Position numbers and translations under genes: made by a program. 64,000 nt of DNA from Puffinus mauretanicus (Eukaryota > Chordata > Aves > Procellariiformes > Procellariidae), in assembly GCA_023333565.1 (NCBI GenBank), contig JAJKFH010000927.1, positions 1,550,001-1,614,000 on the forward strand. Direction: 5' to 3'. The notes under the pieces are model-generated. The model saw only the letters and a program-made list of their open reading frames with translations. It did not search any database and was not told the origin of the DNA. Positions within the stretch are counted from its first letter, which is position 1; each line of letters starts with the position of its first letter. Positions 54,236-64,000 of the stretch are shown here, one piece after another.

Positions 54236-57200
54236 CTTGTCATTTTCCAGGAGGAATCTGAACAGGAATATAATTAATGCACTTAAAGTTGATGTTCTGT
54301 GAATGATGATTTATCTGTTATTGAGATGTAAAATTCTTGAAAGAGATATGTTTTATGTACTTGTTAAAGTAGATTTGACTTATGTAGGACTTTTCCTGTC
54401 ACTGTGGTCAACAGTGCCCATTTTCTCTATATGGTAAATGTTCTACTATTTTTTCTTCCAATAGGTACTTGCCTTTGTCATATCTGATGACTCTTAGGTT
54501 AATTTCCTACTATTTAGTGTCCCAATAAGTTGCTACTTAAGCTATATTCTCCGAACCTCTGCCAGCTTCATATTTTCCCCTGTATTTTTTCTACATGTTT
54601 TGAAGCTGCAATACATGAGGGAGCAGGCACGGGGGTTTCATCTAGTCCCAGAGAAGAGAACACTGAAGAAACAGGTAAAGTGTAAAAAAGCCTAAAAGTC
54701 TGGTAGCTGATCTAACAGCCAGAGGAACACTATGGTGAAATGGGAAGGCTACAAACAGTCTGTATTTCTCCAGTCCTAAACTAGGACTGAGGAAAACTTT
54801 TGCCGGAGCTGCAGGGATTTAAGATGCAACTCTGGAGCGTACCCGACCAGCCTTTTTACTTTGGTCTGTGCTGTCGCTTTAAAAGAAGGCATCGGGGAGC
54901 GCTTCTGTGCTCCAGGTTCTCTTTGAGACTGGTTTTAAAGATTTACGTTCTGGGAATCGCGGCTGTTGCTGGCCCCGCCGCAGCGGGAGCGGGACGGGCG
55001 GGCAGGGCGCTGCGCGCCCCCCGCTGCCTCCGCCGGCAAGAGGCGCGCCCGGCCGCCCCCCAGCGCCCGGCTTCCCGCGGCGCTCCCTGGCCCTTCGTGC
55101 GTTGCTGCCTCGTTCGGTTGGCGGGGGATCAAACCACCACGGACGTGCTGTGTGAGCGAAAGCCTCCTTACCGAGGGACCGTAGAGGGCGAAGGAGAGAG
55201 AGTGTGAACGGGAGCCCGCCTGGGCAGGGGGCTCCGTGTCTGCTTGGGCTTCCTGAGGGGAAGCGCCAGTTAACGGTAGGAAGGACAGCTTTGCGCCTGC
55301 CTGGCCGGAGGAGGAGGTCGGCTGGGTTAGGTGAGGAACCAGCATGTCTTACCTGCCCTTGGGGAGGATCTGAGGGAGTGGGCTGGTTGTGTGTTGGAGT
55401 GGGGGCCTGCTTGGGCTCACCCACTGCTCCTGTCACCCTCAGCCGGGCTGTCATGGAATACTCGCTGCCCCGGCCTGCTGCGACATGGCAGGTGGGAGCT
55501 GCTCCTTTCCTTTCTCTTGTCAAGTTAGCCTGCCAGAAAGCCTCCAAAAGTGATGGCTTCATCCCATACCTGGCTGTGTGGATGATGCTCAGGCAAATAG
55601 AAACTGAACCAAAGCAAAGCCTGTTGCTAATGAGGATAAATGAGTGTGGGGGTGACCTGAGCTTGGCTACACCTGTGCTTGGGGTGACAAATGAGCTGGG
55701 GCTGCTGATGAGCTCTGTCTGGCATGGGGCAGCCCAAGGGGCCAGGCCTTGTGGGGGGAGGTGCTGCCCTGTGAGGCTGTGGGACTGGCGGGGTGAGAGC
55801 TGGGGATAGGAGCCCCCTGTGCCGTGCCCTCGTGTTGCCCCTCTGAGAGGAAGCCTCTGGCCAGGGCCGTGACAGGGTGCGCTGAGGGGGTGGTGGGGCT
55901 GGGCAAGCACCTGTGAGGAGAGGGGGCCCGGCTCTCCCTCAGTGCTGGGGCACGGACACCCTGAGGAGGCAGCCATCTTGTGGTGGTGGAGGCTGGCGGT
56001 AGAGCTGCCCTCCTGCAGTAGCAGGTAAGGACACGCGGGTAAGTCTTTGTTCTCGTTTTTGTATCTCCGTTGCACGGGAGTTTCTTCAGCACATGTCCCT
56101 GCCCGCACCCGCAAGCACCATTTTTCACCTCTGCAGCCCCACTGCTCCCGCCTGCTGCTGTGTGGGTGCTGCTGGCTGGGGTCAGTGTTGGAGGCAAGCA
56201 GCCTGAGCCAGGGGGAAGGCCACAGCTGTCTGCGTGGGGCTGGTTGTCAGGGAGGGCTTCGTCCTCCCTGGGAGGAGAGTGGGTGGGCTGGTCATTGCCA
56301 CCTGCCTCGCCAGCTGCCCTCTCCCTGCTGGCCTCCGGTTGCCTTGCTCTGCCTTGCACCTTCTCCGCACGGGTCCTTTTCTTCCCTGTGGCTCTCTTCT
56401 CTTTTGGTTTTCCTGGAAAAACAAAGCTTTCCAAACCTAATGTGGCCAAATCACTGTTGAAGTAGTACCTTGTTGATCTGGGTGATATGCTTTTGGATGC
56501 TGTGAATACTGTGGTGATTGTTCATTCAGAGTACAAACATTTCAGTCTGGAAGCAAATCTGTTCTTTCTGTTAATGTGTTTATTTTTGGATTTATGTAAT
56601 ATTTTTGTGGGGGGGAAGTGTCAGAACAAATCATAAATAGGATGAAAGTGTTGTGTTTTCATCTAAATTTCATTCTAGGTAAGAGAATTTCCTCCATGAT
56701 ATAACTTGGTGACTCTTAAAATTAAAACTTTTATTCTTGGTCTTTCTGCCTTTATTCTGTTTCCTGCTCCACCTGAGTTGATCAAATACACCAAGAATCT
56801 TGTTTTGAAACTTCATTGTTATAGTCAAAAAAGTGCAACAAATGCATCATCAGGACTGTAGTGAACTTCAGACAGAAAAACTTGGGGGAAAATGTTAAGA
56901 CTTTGATGCAGACAACTATTAACCTATAATAAATTATCTTGTCCTAATCTACGGTACTGCTGCTCTGACTGCTCTCCTAAAGGCTGAGGCTCTTGTCTGT
57001 CTGTCTAGATCAAATGCTCACACTTAGCCTCTTTTGTGGACAAATGGTAGAAGGCCATGATATCCAGCAGAGGGAAGCTGCAATATGAGACAGGTGAGTT
57101 GTGACCTTCATGCTGCTCTGGCCTGCTGGTTAACTTCGTACGAGTTTTCTGTGTCTCTGTAAGTCTGCTGCCTACAGTGTAAGGCCCAACAAAATCCAAC

Positions 57201-57778
57201 TTTCTGTTTTGAGGTACCACCCTAATGCAAACAGGCATGCTTAAATAACCTCAAACCATGTTTATTCTAAGTGCGTGCTCTAGTAGACGTATTTGGGGAT
57301 TTTCTGCTTTACAGGCGCGGTCTAGAGAGAAGAAAATCTAGCTACTGTGTCTGCTTGTTAATACAATTTGTAATCCTTGACTTTTGATACAAAATAAAAA
57401 GAAAAAAAACCCTTACACTTACTCTACGTGTAGTTAAAATATTTCTGACTGTTAGTGATGCTTGATATATCTTGTTTGAGGCTTAATAATAATGAAATTA
57501 GTTTTAATAACAGTTGATTGTTACCACTCACAAAAACTACAAAATAATCCCTAAATACAAGAATTTTCCCTGGTCTTTGATCTTGCAAGCAACTACCAAG
57601 CAAAAGCACAAAAATAAGCTGGCTGGACCCTCTCTTTCATTCTGTTTTGAAGAAATTGACTATAACACGCTAATCCTTTATATACCCTTGCTATATCTCC
57701 CACTGAAATAACTAGAAAGGTGCCTAAATGATGTTCAGCAAGATGCTAAAAGATCTGCTTTTTGTTCATTAACCTTAC
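54236..57778 (-). other. KIAA2012-like intron containing an internal CpG island
   Basis: This 3.5-kb intron has a GC-rich block at about 54930-56350, CpG-dense only at about 54930-55210. No phase-compatible exon was found. A minus-strand stretch near 57040-57230 has exon-like composition and an upstream AG but does not join in frame. Confidence 0.5.
54930..55210. promoter_or_regulatory. Intragenic CpG island
   Basis: This short, very CpG-dense segment (GGGAGCGGGACGGGCG, GCGCGCCCGGCC and similar) lies inside an intron of the KIAA2012-like gene. Such islands usually mark promoters. It could drive an alternative transcript of that gene or an unannotated non-coding RNA on either strand. There is no TATA box, and I could not assign a strand. 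Confidence 0.5.
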
Positions 57779-57911
57779 CTATAACAAATTCTGCCTTGTG
57801 GTGTTGCCAGTCTTTATTATTGCTCTTTTTCTGCGTTTTGGATGCTGGATCTACCTTTGTCAACTTCTGTCTGATGCGCTTCATGACTTTAGTCTCTGCA
57901 GCTCCCACATC
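57779..57911 (-). CDS. KIAA2012: KIAA2012-like exon
   Basis: This 133-nt exon has acceptor TTCTAG|GATGTG and donor ATAG|GTAAGG. It reads DVGAAETKVMKRIRQKLTKV, then a short lysine-rich stretch, ending AEFVI with one base over. That base fits the phase of the exon at 54061-54235, so a direct junction between the two is possible. Splice signals are strong. I assign it by strand, phase and basic/acidic composition, not by a family motif I can quote, so the gene label is less sure than for the coiled-coil exons. Confidence 0.65.
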
Positions 57912-58787
57912 CTAGAAAAAAGTGTATGTGCTTATGATATACGGTGATAAAGGGTATCGATTCATCTCCTGGCAAACAGCAAATGCTGAAATTGTTGTAC
58001 CAATTTGTTAGTTACCTCACAAGAGTGGCTGATAAAAGAATATTCATCTCTCTTCAGGATTTGCACACTAGGACTTCACCACAACTGCTGCAGTCCACTG
58101 TTGTACAAGCACCCCAAAAGAAATGTATTCCTGTGCTACTGGGTCTAAAAATTCTGCATGAAAACCTGAGACATGAAGAAAACTTCAAGTTGCTTTGTGT
58201 ACTCACCGATGGTGAATAGCTGAGGAAAAGATACAAGAAACTATTTTCCTCTATAAATTACAGTTTAGGATTTATGCTAAAAGCTAAACCAATGTCTGTT
58301 GATTGCATAAAGAATTGCTGTTTGCTCTATGTGGGTTGTTGGGTTTTGGTTTTGTCTATTATTTGCTGTTGATAGAACTGCTCCAACAGTTCCTTCTAAT
58401 ACCAGATTAGCTGTTTACTGTGCAGTGGAACCCTCCTGTTTCGCTTTACCCTATGACCAGTTGTTGGACCAGTGAGGGAAAACAGATGGGATCTCAGAAT
58501 ATACTTTGAGCCAGAACTTGTCCTCTACTACTCCAGCTGTATTTTTTTCAGTGCTGCTGGCCTATGGGTTGTAAGGAAGAATGGTGTTCTACCATTAATC
58601 AGTAGTGTCTGTACTTATATGTACATATATGTCACTTAGCAGTTGGCTATATACAATTTCCAAATGAATGATTGTTTTGCCACCTTAACTTTATCCTGAT
58701 GGTACAAAGCAGAAAGAATCTGTACCACAAGCCAGACAGCACTTACTGCGCTGCATTCGGTGTCTGAACCATGATTGAAACTAGTCT

Positions 58788-59040
58788 CTAAGATAAATAT
58801 ATAGTCAAAAACATTCCAGGAGAAGGGGCAGGAAGTTTTACTGCCATAGGACTTAAAATATCAAAGCTGCTGCAAACTGGTGTTTTTTTTTCCCTGCTCT
58901 CTGTTTGTTGAGAAATCTCTTCTTCTCTTGCATACTGCTTTTCAGAGTTACTTGTTTTCACACCAGATTTCTCCTTCTGCATTTCCTGATGACTGGGAGA
59001 TCTCAAAACTGTTGATCCAGATTCAGGCTCTATATCCTGT
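58788..59040 (-). CDS. Candidate upstream exon of the KIAA2012-like gene
   Basis: After an AG acceptor (TTAAAG at 59041) a minus-strand frame is open for about 80 codons: QDIEPESGSTVLRSPSHQEM, then a hydrophilic KEKSGVKTSNSEKQYAREEE segment, ending at a TAG near 58788. The first two thirds have the charged composition of the neighbouring exons; the last third looks like intron. The donor is not clear, so the true exon would be shorter than the interval given. Confidence 0.35.
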
Positions 59041-62000
59041 CTTTAAAAAATTGGGAGATGGGAGAAAGCAACAATAAAATTAACCATCAAAATATAGACT
59101 TGATTCCAGTTCAAAAAAAAAAAAAGCTCGGGAAGGTGTAGAAAAATCTTCAGGTTTGGTTTCATTTCACTCCTGCCTTAACTTCTCACCATGTTTTGCA
59201 CATCTGTAAGCCCTGAAACTCTTCAGAATAATTTGTCAGTACTATATAATGAACAACTCGCGTAATTGTAATGGCATGAGCAGGTAGTTGCTATTCTCCT
59301 TGGAGATCACTTGTCTCCTCATTACTGAGGAAAGCAAGTCCCATTCTCTCTTATCCTGCAATGAAGATCCAAAGACTCATTTGCAGGTGCCTTGCATATT
59401 TAATAATGCTGAATATTTTAATAATTACAGTTTCATTTCTGAAACACTTATCACCCAAAGATCTTGAAGTATTTTAGAAACTCATGGTCTGATTTTTATT
59501 TTTATTTTAGGAGTGATGTGAATCCATAGCCTCCAGTGACTTTAGCAGCAGCAGTAAGTGCTCAGTTTCTCTGAAGATCAAGCTACAAATAAGGACATTT
59601 CACATTTTAATAAGTTCTGTATGAATGCTCTGTGAAGTCCTGTTTGGAATGTATTTCCTTAATATGGCTCTAAGAGGTGCATTTGTAAATCAATAGCATA
59701 ATTAAAAGAAAAATGAGAGGCCTTATTTTGCTTCTTGTCTTAGGGTAAATTGGTCTAGAACAGGCAGTTGATTCTGAGACGTGTGATCTGAATGTAAGGA
59801 TTTTGTATAAAAGAGTTAGCACTGTCATGGTGCACTGCTCTTCTTGCACAATGTCAGAGTAGTGAAGAAAAAAAAAAGACAAATGTTCATTCTGAGCATG
59901 GAATGTAATAACTATTACATTTGGCTTAACACAAGTTCTGTATAAAACATCTTATTTTACTTACTAGGGTGAGAGAGAAGGCAAAAAAAAAAATCTTTCT
60001 TAATCCTAGGTGGATATTTTAGTTTTATTTTCATTTTGGTTTAAAAACTGGTTCTGCTTTGAGGTCATTTGGTATAAATTCCACTGAAGAGCCTCTCCTT
60101 GGGCACCTACTGTAAATAAATGCTGAGAGACTTATCCAGGCCTATATAGAGAGTTGTAGAGAACAATCTGTGTTAAGTATATGTCTTTTCCCCGTGTTTC
60201 CAGAGTCCCTGGTACTTAGCATCGCATCACTACGCAGAAGAGTCATAAACCTGGCATAACTGGCTGTTTAAGACTAATTTATAGTTGTCTTGTATCATCC
60301 AAGTAGCACAAAGCCTGCAGATCTAACTATCTGATTAAGTTTTCTGCGGTGTCACCATGCAGTTTGTTTCTGGTATACATTTTCTGTGTAACTCTGTTAG
60401 TTTTCCTCTAGAGTCTGTCTAGACTGGAGTGTATGGTTACGTGTTTAACTTGAATGAATTGATTTATACCTGAGCAGTAAACTTCATGTAGCCTTTTATT
60501 TTTTCTCAGTCCTAGTTTTAAGAGGTCTCATCAAAGTGTCCTAAAAGCACTTATATGCTGTAGCAATCAAACGTTTTAATCTGAGGACTCTGACAGGGGA
60601 TCTGTCTCTGACTGTATAAATAGGAGGCAATGACTATCTTTTCTCACTACGAATATGGGCCTTAGAGGCATCTATTGTTGGGGTACGATTGCTGAGAAAT
60701 TCCACTCTGATGCTTCACTGTGTTAGACAATGTGATAGACAATAATGTAATTAAGATGCTTGACTAAAATAGAAACAAAAGAAGTGGAAACCTAGTCTGA
60801 GTCTTGTTTTCATAAATGAAAGTTAAAATTTAAAAACCTGCTGTTTCTGTGTAAACTTACATCTCTCTGTTTGTTTTATGGTCAAAGTAGGTTTCCATTT
60901 GTGTAATACTGCATTCAGGTTTTCTGTCCATTTGCTTGTCTGAATCTGCAGAAGTGAAGATCGACTCTCGGTCAGGTTAGGCCAGGCTGAGATTTGTGCA
61001 GAATAATTTGCCTTGCTGAACATCTGTGCTGCAGCTGTGGTTCAGTGCCATTGGTCTCAGTAAATAAGTAGCCAAACCATAAGATGAGAGAATAGCTTTA
61101 GTTCTAAATCTGACATTGGAAAAAAAAGTTAGTGATTATCTTTAACTCCCTCACCCCAAGAGAAATTTGGAACTTGATGTTGCAATCTCTTCTGGCTTGA
61201 GTTATGGATTTCTGATAGTCCTATCAAATGTATTCTTTCTCAGTGTATAGGGTGGTAAAAAGAATTCTTTAATATGTCTTAATAACGATTAAATAAGAAG
61301 AACTAGTGGTTACATACTCAAATTAGTTGGGAATTGAGGAACAAAGCAAAAAACCAAAATAATTCTCCAAACTTCGGTTGAAGGTTAAAGACTTTCTAGA
61401 GGCAAAAGTGACAGTAGTACGGCTTTGGGGGCAGAGGGGATTTCTCCCCTTTTTGGGTGCTTTTAGGTAGTATTTCAGAATTGAAGGTTTGAGGTTCAGA
61501 TGTATTTCCAAATCTTTGAACCAGTATTGAGCCTTCAAATGATAAGCTAGGTAAAAGGTCTCCAGAAACTTTGTATCAGGCAGCAGTAGTAAAGGGATTG
61601 TTTTTTAAAATTAAAATAAGTTTGCAGGTGACTTGTGAGCCAGACTGAAGCTGCTAGATCAACACTGTGGTGTTGTCAATTATCAGACCTCCACTGTTGG
61701 GTAAGTTACTAATAAAAAAAACCAAGGGGATCTGTAAACAGTGATCTATCTCTCTTCGTGACAAAGCCTCAGGAGACAGTTTTCTTGCTAGCATCAGCTG
61801 AAAGTGCAAGAGATTAAACTGTAGAAGTAAGCAATTCTTTAGCAATAGAAGACTGTCTTTCCAATATGTATTTAAGGACAGAATTTGGGAAACACATACT
61901 GAAAGAATGAACCTCGGATCTGGAGAGGAAGGAGCAGGATTTTCCCTGAAAAAATAAGCCATTCTGCTATGGGTTTTCAGTGCTTTTCTCTGCAGAGCTG

Positions 62001-64000
62001 GCCTGTAGTATAGGATGTTAAGGCACCAGTAGAGAGAGCCATTGTTTCAAATATGTGTGAAAAGCCATATAGATGGTACAATTTGCTGTCAGGGCACTAC
62101 GCTGAAGTGCGTTACTGTAAAAGCTCACATAAATTTGTAAGCAGATAAAAGAACTCTTGTAGAGAAGGATCTTCCCCTTCTCAAGCACCACCCCCTTCCC
62201 CCCCGACAAGTATCTGGACAAAGTTGCACAAGGATCATCTAACAGTTAAAGGCTTAAATCCATGCTTCTGCCTTTTTATGCTTCCTGCAATGTATAGGCT
62301 TTAATGACTTACCTAGGATATGTGCCGAGCTTGTCTCAAAAGAGCTTATAGAGTGGGGGGAGTCTCATGTGCCATGGGATGTTGGTCAGGAAAGGGCTGA
62401 GGGAGATGTGAATTCCAACTAAATATGTAGTTACGAGTCTTGGAACTTATGTCAAATGTGGTGGGGATCAATTCAATGTACCGTTCTTCCTGAAGTCGTC
62501 AGTTGCTGTTGAGACTTACAACATTGTCAGCACTGTTGAAAGTGGTGCATCCTTAGTGTGGGGGAGTTGCTATCATCCTGTTCTGAGCTTCCTTCTGAGA
62601 GTGTGCACCAGTCTTATTTTGACTGTAGACTGATACTGCAAGCCCAAGAAGGAAGACAGCATTCCCAGCTGTTCTGTTACCCATGACCATTCACAAAGCT
62701 GAAATGGGTCTATTTACTTTCGTTGGGGCATGTGTAGTTGCTTGGCAAGTTCTTGGCCCATGAGCAAAACCCTGTAGGACTTCAGAGCTTGAAAAAATCT
62801 CAACAGAAGATTTGACTGAAGCTGCAACTTCTCACCTTGCTGCATGCTGGAAACTTCCTGAATTCTTGATATTATGTGTCCTTAATTGGTGGAGGATCTC
62901 TTACCTTGCCAAACCTTTCTAGTGTGGGGGTAATGAAATCTGAAACCAGGCAAGTTTTGCGTGGTTCTGAATTTCATCACAAATCACATCTCACACTTCT
63001 CATTTCTCGCCTCGGGGAGAAAAACTCCAGTATCTTTCTGTCTCCAGAAAGGAGGCAACGCCTGCATAGTTCCCCCATGCTGGCTGATTATATTGACTTA
63101 ATCATAATTGAGGAAGGAGTCAGATATCAGCTTTATGTGATACTGGCATGTAGAGCCCTGTACAACCTAAGGCCAGCCCTGATGAGACAGCAAGAAGGAA
63201 GCAGTGATGGCAGCATGAAAAATAGTGTTTTGCTGACATATTTTGCAATTGTCACTAAAAGTTGAAGTGCAGATGGAAGAGCAAGGAAACTACCTTTTGC
63301 CAAACAGAGTTCCTTCTTCAGGAGATCTACTTCAGGTATCCAGAATCAGCAGTACATGCTAAGAAAAGCCAAACCTCTATAATGCAGGCTATGTAATAAA
63401 AATATCAAAATGGAGAGAAGTCTTTAAATATGAATCTTTTTTTCTAATGAGAACCACAACACAAAAAAGGAAACTTCCTGAGACTATGTTCTTGTTTTTG
63501 CATTTCTGTTCGATCCTTCAGAAGCTCTTAAGTGAATTCTTACTACTATTTTTGCAGGCTTATTTATTATTATTTTATATTGTAGTAAGTTTAAATTACT
63601 TTATGTCGCAGAGCTGACAAGCTACAGAAAGAATCAGAAACACAATCAAAGCAATCAAAGCATGCGTGCTTGCTGCTCTGGATGTTTAGGTCTTACTGGT
63701 CTTAGTGACTATGTTATTTCTGCTGTCTTGCTGTCCCCTTCTTCCTCACCAGAAAAATGCAGTTTAAAAAAGTCTTTTTTTGACCATAAAGCAATCATTT
63801 ACTAGTATGTACTGTCAGTTCCACCAGTCCATGCTGCTGCTTCTGTGGTCTCATGTTGTTGTCCACTGTGTCTTCATATGGTGCAGAGTAGATTGTGGTA
63901 ATGGTAGGCATAATTCCAATGCCAGCCCTAAATTTGCTTTAAGGTAATGGGGGGTATATACTATAGATTTAACTAAAGTCTTCATTTTTCTCCTCCCTGG
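59041..64000. other. Right end of window, nothing firmly recognised
   Basis: This is probably further intron sequence of the KIAA2012-like gene. A minus-strand open stretch near 61395-61550 has some exon-like composition but no convincing donor. The plus-strand open frame at 62876-63265 has no promoter, splice or homology support. Confidence 0.4.

Noticed and set aside
54879..56449. Minus-strand frames of 411 and 260 codons
   Set aside because: Pro/Gly/Ser/Arg-rich translations from a GC-rich block, with no recognisable domain and no splice phase matching neighbours.
62876..63265. 129-codon plus-strand open frame
   Set aside because: No ATG at the stated start context, no splice signals and no recognisable family; treated as chance.

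Overview
The window is vertebrate nuclear DNA, almost certainly from a bird. It shows compact multi-exon genes with consensus splice sites, CpG-island promoters, a SUMO1 exon set that reads as the avian protein, and an ERVL-type (class III) endogenous retrovirus of the kind common in bird genomes. I cannot fix the species. Two complete protein-coding genes lie head to head, and a third is partial.

NOP58 is on the minus strand (coding exons 32464 down to 742; poly(A) signal at 476-481). All 15 coding exons could be read with matching phases, giving a 527-residue box C/D snoRNP core protein. Its introns hold four box C/D snoRNA genes on the same strand: two SNORD70-type (22015-22094, 26722-26804) and two SNORD11-type (12236-12336, 20040-20121). 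Their guide segments point at neighbouring 18S rRNA positions (A512 and G509, human numbering). A core snoRNP protein gene therefore hosts snoRNAs that its own product packages.

The intron between NOP58 exons 8 and 9 contains a 6.6-kb ERVL-like provirus in the opposite (plus) orientation, 13212-19847. It has two roughly 500-bp LTRs, a 5-bp target-site duplication, a tRNA-Lys(1,2) primer binding site, an open gag, an in-frame UAG followed by a hairpin, a long pro-pol with one frameshift in integrase, and no env.

Between NOP58 and SUMO1 (32465-36648) lie two CpG islands serving the divergent promoters, with about 2.6 kb of plain sequence between them. SUMO1 is on the plus strand (five coding exons, 36649-46134, 101 residues, poly(A) signal 46909-46914).

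Beyond SUMO1 on the minus strand are four phase-compatible exons (57911 to 51222) of a glutamate/lysine-rich coiled-coil protein that I assign to KIAA2012, the convergent neighbour of SUMO1 in other amniotes. The last recognised exon has an apparent one-base frameshift. A CpG island (about 54930-55210) lies in one of its introns. An old MIR/CORE-type SINE lies at about 47985-48140. The rest is intronic or intergenic sequence in which I recognise nothing.
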